A stretch of 64,000 bases of DNA from Eumeta japonica (Eukaryota > Arthropoda > Insecta > Lepidoptera > Psychidae): contig BGZK01000292.1 in assembly GCA_005406025.1 (NCBI GenBank), forward strand, positions 372,001 through 436,000, given 5' to 3'. The position numbers were made by a program, and so were the translations under genes. Numbering within the stretch: position 1 is the stretch's first letter; each line of letters opens with the position of its first letter. Below are positions 22,364-33,309 of the stretch, piece after piece. The notes under the pieces were generated by a model, which was not told the DNA's origin, did not search any database, and saw nothing but the letters and a program-made list of their open reading frames with translations.

Positions 22364-22506
22364 TCAATACGCAATAATAACATTTAAATATAATTAAAAC
22401 AATCGCCATTTTTTTTTAATTGTCTGCTATGGTATCTTTTCAAAGCGATGTTCGCTTTACGATGATCTAGTTTATAGCATAGTAATGCAGTTTTTTGCGC
22501 AAGTTA

Positions 22507-22590
22507 ACACATATACACATCACACACACACACTCCCACTCACGCACGCACGTACGCACGCACGCGCGTGCGAGCGTGCTTACGTGTACA
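22507..22590. repeat. Compound CA/CG alternating microsatellite
   Basis: ACACATATACACAT, then CACACACACA, then (ACGC)n and GCGCGTGCGAGCGTG form an almost uninterrupted alternating purine-pyrimidine tract. Confidence 0.85.
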
Positions 22591-22839
22591 AAAATATGGG
22601 AATATTTTAATCGATTTCAACTGTCAAAATTTATTTATTTTCGTATTTAAAGATTTTTATCAACGTATAAGTTTCAAGAATTTCTTAAATATTTCATTTA
22701 ATAAAGCTAGTGTTTTGTCATGCATTCAATATTCATAAAATATTATAATTAATAAATGATAAGTAATTAACCACCCCTCCTGTCTATAAGATAGTAAGCT
22801 CTATAAAATACTTTACACATTACAGAATAAGTAAGTATA

Positions 22840-23040
22840 GAAGAGCGTCGCGGACTCGCGCTGGGTGCCGTTTAATGCAATTTTGATACGAGCCGGCGGT
22901 CTATAAGAATGATGACGTATCGCGTGATGACGCGGCAGATTATATTGAGGCCTTTTGAGGATCAACGTATCACATTATTTCAACACGCTGCATCCGAGGA
23001 TCTGGGGATTCGGGATATGCAGAAAACAGATGATTAGTGT
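22840..23040. other. GC island with paired CRE-like sites
   Basis: GAGCGTCGCGGACTCGCG opens the island. TGACGTAT (22913-22920) and TGATGACGCG (22925-22934) are CREB/ATF-like words 5 bp apart. GGTCTATAAGAATG lies just upstream. Putative regulatory DNA. Confidence 0.35.
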
Positions 23041-23049
23041 TACATTATT

Positions 23050-23900
23050 ATTAATCATACAGTCATGACTAGCGAAGACTTCCTGAATTTAATAGGCGAT
23101 AAAAGCAGTTTATATAATATAAAATTGCTATTATACAATTTTTCAAGATAACTCATAAAATATATGGGAATCTTTTAAAACAATGTACATATTATAATGA
23201 TTTCTATTTCGGTTGATTTTCAGTGATGCTATAGTATCTATATTATAGGGGATATTATATTTCTTTATATTTTTTCATAAACAGGTTTTAAATATATACA
23301 TATGAGGAGTAGAAATAATACCTTACAAATCGTGAATTTGTCTTTACCAAGCTATGATTTGATACACTGACAACATAAATAAAATCCATTCCCTGTTTCA
23401 TTATTAAAAAACAACCCTGAAAATAAATTTCAACCTTAAAAAGTACACCGTTTTGACAAAATCAATAATTCGTTTCTTTATGCTGAATTTAAATTCCTGT
23501 AAAATTGCAATATTTTCAAAACAAATTGCTGAGACACACAGACACCGAAGTTATCAAAAGTGATGAATTTTGATACAAAACACTAACCTATGCATGGAAA
23601 AATAAACATTAATTTTGTTTTTTAGAGAAATCACAATAAGAAATATAAAAATATCTTATTTCTACACTTTAGGCGACATAGTCTCACGGTATCTACTTGT
23701 TTCAATTAAGTTAATAGTGTTTTGGTTTGCCAAAAGACTTAAATTATTTTAAAAATCTCTTTATTATTAAAAATAATTATATACCAAAAAATCGAAAACG
23801 TGTAAAACAGTATGTTAAAATTACGAGTAGCTTAGACTCTCAAAAATTAAAGGGCTTTTCTTTTTGGTTTATTTAGAATGTAAACAAAATGTAACGTGTT
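23050..23900. other. AT-rich stretch, nothing recognised
   Basis: No ORF, hairpin or repeat end seen. Confidence 0.45.
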
Positions 23901-23913
23901 TTTTGTAATCGTC

Positions 23914-24626
23914 TTTTTAGGACTCCAACCCAAAATAGCAAACACGGAACCCTTACAGTTTTGTAATTCCGTCCGTCTGTCCGTATGTCATAAGCAATTT
24001 ATTCATAAACTACAAAATGTATATTGATGAAATTTGTATTATAGATGTATAAGTCGCTACTTAGTTTTGCAGTTAAATTAAAAAAAATGGTATTCATAGT
24101 GGGAGCACTCCATACATGTTACAAAAGTAAAAAAAAAAATTTCAGCAGACATTAACGAGTGGGACATATTTCGATAGTTCTTATAAAAATTTTTTTAAAA
24201 GATTTTTATAAAGTGAATATTTTCGGAAATAATCGCACTGAAAGTAACATAAATTGATTTTTTAAACCGTATGTCCAAATATATGAAAAAATTTATAAAA
24301 GTAACAATTAATAAGTTCTTACAACGAAAATTATTTTGAACATGATCAGATAAACCGTCTTTGAGTTATAACAGTAAATCTGCATTTCTCTATAAAAGGA
24401 CGTAAGGGCCACGAAAATGCATTTTTTTGCCGGTGCAATTTTGTCTACACTAGTTTAAGAATAATATTATTTGTTTCTCTAGTTAAAGGCAACTAAAGCT
24501 GTCCGGGAAATATGAAAAAAGTGTAAAAACGTAGTTTTTTTCTTCTCTAGTACATTTCATTTCTATGTAAAGACTACGGAACCCTACAATGAGCATGGTC
24601 CAACATGCTCTTAGTCAGTTTTTTTA
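23914..24626 (+). mobile_element. 0.7 kb dispersed repeat, copy 2
   Basis: Same order of words as 8843-9492: a damaged AGGACTCC with CGGAACCCT, then CCGTCTGTCCGTATGTCA, GGGAGCACTCCA, and at the right end GAGCATGGTCCAACATGCTC followed by TTAGTCAGTTTTTT. The two copies have the same orientation and differ by many substitutions and small indels, so both are old. Confidence 0.8.
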
Positions 24627-25021
24627 CGTTACCTTAAAATGCGAATAAAAGTTTTCGCATTAAAATACGAAAACTTAACAGAACATTATGTTATTATTAT
24701 TATTGTATTTTGATAATCAGTTACTCTGAATATATGTATGAATATATTTTTAATTCAATTATTAGACCGTCAAAAGTACTTTTATTATAAACAAGGCAAA
24801 GGGACTTAATTAAGGTAAGCCTAATTGTTGCACTTTCACTGCTTGTTGCAAAGAGAGACTAATGGTGCAGTCTGATGAATGATGAAACATCTATACCCGC
24901 GTTGGGCTTGGATAAAACCAAGATGTTTCAAAATTCAGGTGACGCTTAGTTTTGACCTACGCCGTATGTGTCTGGTCGTGTATTTCCTCCTGTAATGAAG
25001 CTTTTTATAAAAATAAACAGT

Positions 25022-25069
25022 GATTTCTATATACAATATATAACATGTTATACGTTATATATAGAAATC
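25022..25069. repeat. Imperfect hairpin next to the Penelope-like element
   Basis: GATTTCTATATA (25022-25033) pairs with TATATAGAAATC (25058-25069); the interior ATATAACATGTTATA is itself palindromic. Confidence 0.7.
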
Positions 25070-25129
25070 TATGCATATTAAGTAAATCTATAAATATTAT
25101 GTAAAATAATACAGTTTTCATACATACCT

Positions 25130-25313
25130 GTAACATGCATTAATATGCAGCATGCAATCCACCGCAGACCCTCGTATCTGTTGTTCCACCATGAATCCTA
25201 TTCAACGAATAGAATATTGCTTTGAGAATATTGATAGATATCGAATACCTAAGCATGTGTTGTTTGTTTATCTTAGTCCACTAATCGTTATATTGTTAAT
25301 TCTACGTACGTTT
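25130..25313 (-). repeat. Penelope-like element 1, left terminal repeat
   Basis: The segment from ATGCAGCATGCAATCCACCG to CGTTTCATGCCAAC is an inverted copy of 26322-26505 at the other end of this element and is also found, same orientation, at 62540-62733. Such pseudo-LTRs in inverted orientation are known from Penelope-like elements. Confidence 0.75.
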
Positions 25314-25317
25314 CATG

Positions 25318-25412
25318 CCAACTAGTTAATTTAAGGTCGTCTTTGCTGGGCATATAATTTTTTTTATCTAACCTATCTTTTATAATTTTTAAGCATTCTC
25401 TAAAAGGAACAT
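25318..25412 (-). pseudogene. Penelope-like RT fragment, inverted
   Basis: Minus-strand codons read VPFRECLKIIKDRLDKKNYM then PSKDDLKLT, matching VPFRECLTIIKDKLEKQKLH at 63640-63730. This is the stretch just after RT motif A (SLFTNVP in the second element). Only ~30 residues are left, and directly next to it the sequence flips to the plus-strand C-terminal part, so the element has a fold-back junction at about 25415. Confidence 0.75.
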
Positions 25413-25426
25413 CCATTGCAACACAA

Positions 25427-25633
25427 GTGGCTTGTGAATCTATGATACATCGGTTATTCAACATACCTCTCAACAATCATCATTTCTCATTAGAATTAAA
25501 TACCATTTATAACATGGCATTGACAAACGGATATAATAAAAAACGTATTGAAAAGCTCATTAATAAAAAGCAAAAAAATGTTTTAAGAAACAGTATTTAT
25601 CCAACACAATTAGCAAAAGAAATATGTAGCTAG
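25427..25633 (+). pseudogene. Penelope-like element 1, post-RT linker
   Basis: The frame reads SMIHRLFNIPLNNHHFSLEL and NGYNKKRIEKLINKKQ. The (I)HRL..IPL.......EL.TI...A..NGY...I..LI.KK pattern is the linker between reverse transcriptase and GIY-YIG nuclease in Penelope-like elements. The same text, with small changes, occurs on the minus strand at 62985-63200. Confidence 0.75.
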
Positions 25634-25769
25634 GTTGACATATGATGGTACTATTTCGGAGAAAATTTAAAAATAATTAAATAAACATAATAAATAATAA
25701 CAATAATTAAATATGTATGTATTTAAAACCAATAACAATCTAAAAAAATGATGTAACAATAAAGGCGAA

Positions 25770-26098
25770 TTGTATAGTAATAAAAAATCAAGAATTTACA
25801 AATTAACTTGTAATGAATGTAAATCGGTACACACAGACCAAACTGGACGTTCTTTTTAAACTAGATACAAGGAACATATTTGGACTTTTAAAAATAATAA
25901 ATCGGACCGATCTCATTTTGCTAAACATTTAATAGAAACCGGCCATAAACTCAATTACGATCACAAGTTCGAAGTGAGAAGGGGTCACGTTTAAATGTTT
26001 TAGAATATTTCGAAATTTTAAAATATAAAGTTAATAATAATATGCTCAATGACCATATTAACATTTATAAATCGCCATTATTGGATGCTTGCCTGTAA
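25770..26098 (+). pseudogene. Penelope-like element 1, degenerate GIY-YIG nuclease
   Basis: One frame gives RIYKLTCNECKSVHTDQTGR, a stop, TRYKEHIWTFKNN, then HFAKHLIETGHKLNYDHKFE. After a frameshift it gives RLNVLEYFEILKYKVNNN and ends SPLLDACL at a TAA (26096-26098). KLTC..C, QTGR.F..R..EH and the AxHL..TGH block are the GIY-YIG layout of Penelope-like elements; the YIG tripeptide has become HTD, so it is dead. The nuclease would cut target DNA for insertion. The element is C-terminal only: all RT except an inverted crumb is missing. Confidence 0.85.
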
Positions 26099-26512
26099 CT
26101 ATTTGGGTAATGATTGGTGATGGTTAGTCTGTGACAACTGACAGGCATGTCTATTGGTGGTAGTCTGTGACTGCTAGTAGAGATGCTTTCGTTACCCTTT
26201 GACGTATTGCATGATTACTTGTCTAAAGAGGAGGTTGCGTCCGCATTTGTCACTTGTTTTTAACACCCTTTACGCCCGGGTGAATGTGCCTGTCTGTATT
26301 ATCCTGAGGTTGTGTCTTGTTGGCATAAAAAGCACTTAAAATTAACAATATAACGATTAGCGGACTAAGACAAATAAACAATTAACGCTTGCTTAGGTGT
26401 TCGATGTCTGTCAATTCTCTGGATTCAATATTCAATTCTTTGGATAGGGATTCGTAGTGGAAGAAAAGATAAAAGGGTCAGCGGTGGGTTGCATGCTGCA
26501 TGTCAATGCATT
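26099..26512 (+). repeat. Penelope-like element 1, 3' tail and right terminal repeat
   Basis: Non-coding tail with TTACCCTTTGACGTATTGCATG and CACCCTTTACGCCC words that return inverted at 62734-62900. From 26322 (GTTGGCATAAAAAG) to about 26505 (GTGGGTTGCATGCTGCATG) it is the inverted partner of the left terminal repeat. Confidence 0.75.
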
Positions 26513-26519
26513 AACACCT

Positions 26520-27030
26520 CACACACACAAAACAGTTTTGGTGTTTCACATCTACCGGTGTTCCCTGACGCACTCATTTTGTTTTTGAATATGTAACGAA
26601 GTCTATAATTGTATTTTATGGTAACTCTCGTTATTAATAAAATTACAATTAATTACATATCAAAAATTGTTTTGAAAAATTAAAAGTATTATTAACAATA
26701 CCAAAAAAATTAAGAAAAATGTGTCGTGCCGAGAGATTGTTACGAGATGTTAAATTGTTACGAGAAAAAGAACAGGTAATGAATATCTTATTTTTTCTTT
26801 TTTTATAATACCAATATATCCAAAATTTCAGATAATTGATTTAGTAAGTAGAATCAAAAACCCACAGTTATATGGATGTAGATTACTCAGGTTATAACAC
26901 TAAATAAAAACACTTAAAAATAGTACAAGCACCAAAATTAAATGGGCGTGGATTACGTTCCTTAATTTAAAAAAAACTCTTTGTTTTACCTCTAATGATA
27001 TATTTATTTTTACGGAAGAAATCGTTACTA
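26520..27030. other. AT-rich stretch, nothing recognised
   Basis: Only chance ORFs on the minus strand at its right end. Confidence 0.4.
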
Positions 27031-27039
27031 ATGAAGATT

Positions 27040-27340
27040 TAAACGCGTATCTAGGACGAATCTGGCCACATAATATATAATTCAATTCCATTAGTAGACC
27101 AGACATTAGAGCGGCGACCATTTATTTTATGGCGGCCTATAGGTATAGTAAAACGCCCCGCGCAGGAGGGCGGGCGGAATTAGGTGTTTCAGCAAATTAC
27201 TCAATTTCAAGCGCGATGAAAACCGGCGTCGCGTCGGTGCCGCCGTTTAATATTAAACATGCACTCTCCCTGTTAAAGTTCACACAACTGAACGCATATC
27301 GGACTTAATTGAATTGCTTAGTATTATACTTATTGCACGC
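27040..27340. other. GC island with TTTTATGGC
   Basis: Starts with homeodomain-type words and TTTTATGGC (27125-27133), then GCCCCGCGCAGGAGGGCGGGC and GTGCCGCCGTTTAATATTAA. No ORF. TTTATGGC is a word bound by posterior Hox/Caudal-type proteins in other insects; occupancy here is inference. Confidence 0.4.
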
Positions 27341-27349
27341 AGGAAAGGA

Positions 27350-28555
27350 GGATTATATTTCATACTATGCATAACAATTGTGTTTGCTGAATAAAATGAA
27401 TGTTTTCAAAAGAATGAAGCTATTTAAATAGGTTTTTTTATTATCCTACAAACTACACAATATTCAGACAGTTCGTGTGAGGACTATGTATGAAATATTA
27501 ATTTGATTGTTATTATTAGTTATTTATAATAAAGTTCTACATAAAATAATTATGGTTGAAAAGGCGAAAATATATGATAAATTATAGAGTAGTGTGATTA
27601 AAAACAAGTAGAAGTGTAGGAATACGTAGTATTGACGTGGTTTAGCCGTTTATGATGGATAAACAAAAACAGACTTATCGAAAAAATATCTAGAGAGAAT
27701 GTATGTGGCGAAATAGTAAGCAAAGAGTGACCTAAAATATTTAAAGAACCTTCTACCAACGAAATTATATAAAACGATAGTAATAGTAGAGATGATAAAA
27801 GATCGTGCTAAGCTGAAAACTGTGGTATCTGCTTACCTATCTGGGGCATTACTTTTAGCGTAGACGTGAGCTGGCACATTCAAAATATATAAAAGTTCCT
27901 TGTAAGTGAAGTTTGTTCATTATATTTAAAAAATATATATTTAATGACTTCAACAAAAGCACAATTCATATTCAGGTACAATTTCATTATTTCACGAATG
28001 AAATGGGTCACGTAAAAAAAGAAAACATATTGATAAATGTTTTCAAGACTTTTTTGGTGTTCTAGGAAATTTTTTTGATTTACTTTTTAATTATTAATAT
28101 AAATCTGAAAGTTATACAATTAGAATAATTGTAGAATATCGTTTTGGTTACAACTATTAGTTGTTGCTAATTTTAAGTTTATTTTTGTTGAAACTGTAAT
28201 CAATACAAACATCTGATACCTAAAACAGTATGGTAATAAGAAGTTGTAATATAATTTATCGTTTTATTTTAGGCTATTAAAGTGAAAATTTTCTATAAGA
28301 AAGGACATTACCTAATTCTTCGTGGCTCACCAGAAATCACATCCACTTAAGAACTTAAACAGAAATGTGTTACGGATTAAATAGCATGGTAACATTTTCA
28401 TGTGCTGAATAAAACTAAATCAATACATTTTTCATGGAACTTATGCCAAATCGCTATTACTAAAGAACCATAAAAGGCTGCCTAAGTTTACACAGAAATC
28501 AGGTCCACGTATTAAATAAACATCTGTAAAATCTTATTATTCTAAAGAAACTATC
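27350..28555. other. AT-rich stretch
   Basis: No coding signal. CAGAAATCACATCCAC (about 28331) recurs as CAGAAATCAGGTCCAC (about 28494), a short direct repeat without an evident element around it. Confidence 0.4.
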
Positions 28556-28559
28556 AAAG

Positions 28560-28910
28560 TCCCAAGTTCAAATGAGGGTGCTCCGAGAGACGCGCCGCCG
28601 CATCGGACACCCTTCGAGATTTATGAACGGCGCTGCGTACGCGCGTCTCGTGCTTTATGGCGTTACTAATTTAATTAATTCCCGAATAGTTTTGCCCTCC
28701 CTCATTGGAGTTTTCGCGGAGTTCGAGAAGGGTTTCTTTATTAATTCTCACAATTTTAGGCACATAATTACACGCCTGCTAATTAACAAACTTCGAACCA
28801 CAGTATGGAATAATTCCGCGCTCAAATTAAGCGGACGGGAGCGCGAAGTGGCCGACTTCCCCAAGTTTTATCAAAGTACAGAAGATTTAAATATCAATAA
28901 AGGATGTTCA
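28560..28910. other. GC island with a 115-codon open frame
   Basis: The plus frame 28572-28919 is open for 115 codons (starts MRVLRETRRRIGHPSRFMNG) but has no domain and its second half is ordinary. The DNA itself looks constrained: TTTATGGCGTTACTAATTTA (28654 on) holds a TTTATGGC and an AATTTAATTAAT homeodomain cluster, and TTATTAATTC recurs at 28738. I favour a conserved non-coding element; a small exon cannot be excluded. Confidence 0.35.
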
Positions 28911-29739
28911 AGGGCTTAATGAAAAATCTTTTTGTTTTCATACTTAGAAAAAAAAATGTTCTGAAAATCGGAAATTTCTCAAAGCAATCAAGTAGTAAGA
29001 GAAAAAGTGTAAAAGGGCCCCTATAAAAAGAAGGAAACTTGGCGTTTTTAAACAATAAATATTTTACTTCGTTTGAAATGGTTTATAAGTTAATATGATG
29101 TCTATTCAAAGTTTTTATAAAAAAAAATTATTATAATTGTAAAATGAAATAAAATGCGAGGATTAGATTAGCACGTTTTGTATTTACTAAAGAAAGCTTG
29201 TAATAATCGACATGCAGGTTGGCTTATAGCATAGGGCTTATGGAACATCACTAACGTTATGGTGAAAGAATCGTTCAGAGGGGCCGTTTTGCGAGAGATG
29301 GTTCACCAAGATGTTTTACGACATATGAATTATGTGGAAAATAGGACAAATGAATAATTTAGAAGGAGATATTGCGTTGTTATAAAACTTAAAATCAGTT
29401 AAAACGCGTAAGTAAAAATTTGTTGATGAAGGAATTGTCATCAATCATATCTCGATTGTTATGAGGAAATATTTCTTGTGAATTGTGAATAACTGGTTAA
29501 TTACGGCCAATACAGTAAAAAGGTGTAGCAGGTGGTCTCATAGTATGATATGAGAGTTTTTGCAGGTAGGCGATTATTTTTATAAAGAGATCTACTTTTA
29601 TGATAATGGAAATTCTTATACTTGTGAGGAAACTACAATGAAAAGTGTCTTATCATTTAGATGAATCTAGCAACTACCTTAATACTAAAATATATAAATC
29701 CTTTATAAATACGACAAAGCTTAACAAAATTAATATGTC

Positions 29740-29860
29740 TCAAATTATCTCTCTCACGCCAAGCGGCTTCGGTTCACGCAGGTTCGCCGCAGTCGGTTGC
29801 CACCGACGCAAACCGCACTGAGGAACACACGAGAGCGCAGAATAATGGAGGAGCGAATGT
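29740..29860. other. Short GC patch
   Basis: GCCGCAGTCGGTTGCCACCG and flanks, about 100 bp, without ORF. GCAGTC resembles an initiator, but no TATA box is placed correctly. Confidence 0.25.
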
Positions 29861-29869
29861 TTTATATTT

Positions 29870-30605
29870 ATTTATAAGCTGACATCTATTTCAAAAGAAG
29901 GACAGGTACAATGAGACCGCAGATATCGACGTGGTGCAATGCTTATATATTTTTACTGCTTCGGACGAATATTTATTTAAAGAAATTTTACTGTTGTACA
30001 CCATATATTTATTATTGTATAAAGGAAGTATTTAAAAAAATAGTGCATTTTATTAAAAAATGTAATTGGATCGGTTGCATAGTGTTATTTTGATGACATT
30101 TCAGCGTAACTTTATAAATTAACACTATTGCATTCCATTGATGGGTATATTTCAAAATTTTTAAATAGATACGGTAAAAAATTATAAATAAAAATTCAAA
30201 AACACGACTATCAAAGAAATTATACCTGGGCCTTAGACAAAAGCCAAACCATGAAAATATTGTCTCTTTCTTTATACTAACTGTATATTGATTACGCAAG
30301 TTGTACAGATTTATATAGCGCATACCACTCGATAAATGTAAATATGTCGAATGGTCTTCCAAAATATTTTATAAAATTTCTGCAATTAACCTCTTAAATT
30401 TGGCAGTTCGTGACAATGTGAAAACACAATGAACGCGGCAATTGCAATTCCATTCCAAAAGTTAACAAACCGTTGAATTTTCACGTCTCCACTAACATGT
30501 TTTGGTGGAGATGCGACTTTAGAAGATTAGCTTCGTGTGAAACAACCGTCTGTTGTGAATAAATAAGTATTGCATTCTGCACTAGATTAACAGGTGCATA
30601 CCAAA
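29870..30605. other. AT-rich stretch with chance ORFs
   Basis: Overlapping plus (29911-30093) and minus (30012-30362) ORFs have Ile/Phe/Tyr-rich translations and no domain. Confidence 0.4.
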
Positions 30606-30610
30606 AACTA

Positions 30611-30735
30611 ACTGGCACTTATTTCCCAAAAGGGTAAGTAGAGACAACATGGCACGGTAATCTTTAAATACCAGTTTACATCACTGACCTTCACTAGTTT
30701 TTTCTCATACAAGCTCGTTGCTTAAGGTTGCTTAA
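30611..30735 (+). repeat. TTTCCCAGAAGGGTAGGCAG-type dispersed repeat, copy 1
   Basis: CACTTATTTCCCAAAAGGGT at 30616, later ATCACTGACCTTCA and CATACAAGCTCGTTG, match 48671-48792 in order and spacing. I know a repeat of this wording from moth DNA; its class is not clear to me. Confidence 0.6.
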
Positions 30736-30739
30736 TTTT

Positions 30740-31510
30740 TTTTAATACCTTACTTATTACATTCGTACATGTTTTTGTTAGCAGGCGCAAATTATCAAAC
30801 ATTTCCAAGAGTTAAAAGGCACTACAATTCAATATCTGCATTGTTCTAGTTTCTACAATGAGCATAAAATAATACATGTGATTGATACCACACACAAATA
30901 TATAAAAAATAGCGCTTGACAGTAGGTATACGAGAGCAGAAAAACCCTTTGATAACTATATTTGGTGTAAATAGTGACATTGGTTAAAAAAATATTTTTC
31001 GATAATTCTTATGAGAGACAAAAGTGATGTTATACAGCAGTACATAAAGTACCACTAAAGTATATACTACAATTTAATAGATATTAATATGAATAAAAAT
31101 AATATGAATGTCATGGTAGAGTTTTGAAAGAATAGTGTATTTTGAGTTAGACATGATGGACAAACAGTAAACAATTGTGTAAAATTTATTCAGAACCAAT
31201 ACAAAAAAATATAATGATTATTATTATTCGATTGGAAAAAAGTACAGCTTCAATATGACAATACACATCTTAATAGGTGGATTATTTTAATGTTAAATTT
31301 ATTTGCACAAAAAAGTTACAAGTCACGAATAGCAAAATAAAGTAATGTGACACAAAATGTATTATATATATATATGTGTATTATAAATTATCAAAGTACT
31401 TTTCGGCAAACTAAGTAATGGGCCTAAAAATATACGTAATAAATAAGTGTATAGAAATCATTTGTTCCATGTTGACGTAAACATCGACCAAAGCGAATTT
31501 TTTTTTGAAA
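30740..31510. other. AT-rich stretch, nothing recognised
   Basis: Simple ATAT runs near 31361; nothing else. Confidence 0.45.
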
Positions 31511-31519
31511 TTTTTGCCA

Positions 31520-31615
31520 GAACAGGACCGAGAATGAGACAGGAAATTAAATCTTAACTAAATTTGGGATCAGTATTGCTATCGAGACCGGAGTTCAGTC
31601 GGGGATTTGCTAGGA
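31520..31615 (+). repeat. GGGATCGAAATC-type repeat, short relic
   Basis: AGGACCGAGAATGAGACAGG, GGGATCAGTATTGCTATCG and GACCGGAGTTCAGTCGGGG follow the same unit pattern as the 14.3 and 42.6 kb loci. Confidence 0.35.
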
Positions 31616-31679
31616 GAAAAAAAAATACTTTAAATATTAATAACTAAAGTCATGGATGATCATAGTATTGTATATTTTC

Positions 31680-31890
31680 CAAATATAAATCCACCGTTTT
31701 CCTCGTGTGACCTCATCCAGACAAGCTCACTTCCTCTCCGCCTGGAGAGTCAAGTCGACCGCTGAAGAATGTCAGCATTCAAGAGAGCTGAAGGCGAGTA
31801 ATTAGTGCTGACTCCTCCGTCAGAGAGCTCCGAATACTGGAACGCTTGCTGCAGCTAGTTAGCGATCGAGACAGAGTAATTTTGTATTAT
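31680..31890. other. Moderately GC-rich segment, possible island
   Basis: Contains TGTCAGCATTCAAGAGAGCT and CTCCGTCAGAGAGCTCCG; no frame is convincing. Candidate conserved non-coding DNA. Confidence 0.25.
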
Positions 31891-31899
31891 TCGTAAGAA

Positions 31900-32850
31900 A
31901 GTATTATTAGACTGTATTTAGGTATAATTTAATTGAAAATGATATTATGTATTACTTGAGCATTAATTTTAGACTTTCTCGTATTATAATCTGATGAAGA
32001 AGTTGGCTTTGGACTTGTTGCCTTTGCTTGGTTATTCGTCTCTGAAAAATATGACATAAAACATTCGATGATATAGATATCTGTCATATTGAAAACGCTA
32101 ACAAGGTGTTTAAGTTTTGAATACAAAAAGTGAAAAAATGTATTTTTTGTACATTTTCTTTTATTAGCGCTTGAGTACATTACATTACATTGAGTACATT
32201 TTCATTTACTAGCAATATTCAATTTGTTTTTATTTGCAACTACGTAGTGTGCTTTTTAAGTAATTTTTTATAAGATATATATCGTATCGGTTTTAAAAGT
32301 TATTTTCAAAAAATACCCTTTAATATTAATTAGAAAAACTAGATGAATCTAAAAACGTCTACCTCAAATTTAAAAATAACACCTCACAATATTTTAATAA
32401 TTTACTTTTTACCATTCATTCATAAGTTTCCGCTCAGAGCAAGCAAGAAAATTAAGGGTAGGTCTTTGAGTAAAGCTTTTATATAGCTCTCAAATATTAA
32501 TGTTTATAATTATCACTTATAAAAGCAAACCTGTAAGAATTTTACGTATTCATTTATTTTACCCATCCAAAAAGAGCAGCCGGCAGAAGATTCGTATAAG
32601 GGATGGCCAAAAGGTTAACATCTTACCTACAGATTAAACCAGTAGTCTTATCGGATAGTCGTAAATTTCATTTCTCCTTCAAGGATATGTCGAATGTTCC
32701 CATGTTAATATTGAATACGGAATTTGTTTTAGAACTACGTAATCAATGCTGCAAATTAATTTATTACAAATTGCGGAACCGACTTAAAAAAAAACAATAA
32801 ATCTATGTTTTCTACAGTCCGCTTTATTAAATAGTCAATAATGTTCCGGG
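31900..32850. other. AT-rich stretch with chance ORFs
   Basis: ORFs at 31929-32180 (minus) and 32603-32800 (plus) show no domain. Confidence 0.4.
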
Positions 32851-32859
32851 CTACAGAAT

Positions 32860-33300
32860 CCGAAGGAATCGTATAGAAAAGCTCGAACTGCACATAAAGT
32901 CGATAATATGCGGGGGGACGGCCGCGCTGGCCGATGCCGCTAATTGCGTCCGAACTTCGCCGGCGAAACGGGGGCCTTTTAATTAAAACTTATTCAATAT
33001 TATAGAGTCGAATCGAGTCGGCCACTCGCTCGTATAAGCCGCGTTAACTTCCACCATAACATTTGGACGGATCGCTTAGTTCCGACGACTTTTTACTAAT
33101 TAAAAACTGATGGAAGCGTCCCGGGGGGTGGGATTTTAGATTGACATTTTTTTTTTACAAGTGGCAGTCTCTATGATCACATTTGTTCCAAATTTAAATG
33201 CGCAGCTTTGTGAAGCTAAAGCTGAGAAGTCCGCCTGCCATAAGGCAGTTCTGATTTCGTTTCCCACCTGGCGCGATGTGCTCCGAAAATAGCGAAAAAA
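32860..33300. other. GC island
   Basis: GCGGGGGGACGGCCGCGCTG and GCCGGCGAAACGGGGGCC lie within 100 bp of TTTTAATTAAAAC. CGTATAAG occurs at 33031-33038. A 61-codon minus ORF (33321-33136) ends the island and has no domain. Composition and word content match the other islands. Confidence 0.35.
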
Positions 33301-33309
33301 AAATTTTCC

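Noticed and set aside
33255..33275. CTCF-like site CGCGCCAGGTGGG
   Set aside because: The GCGCC and GGTGGG parts do not have the spacing of the known CTCF consensus.
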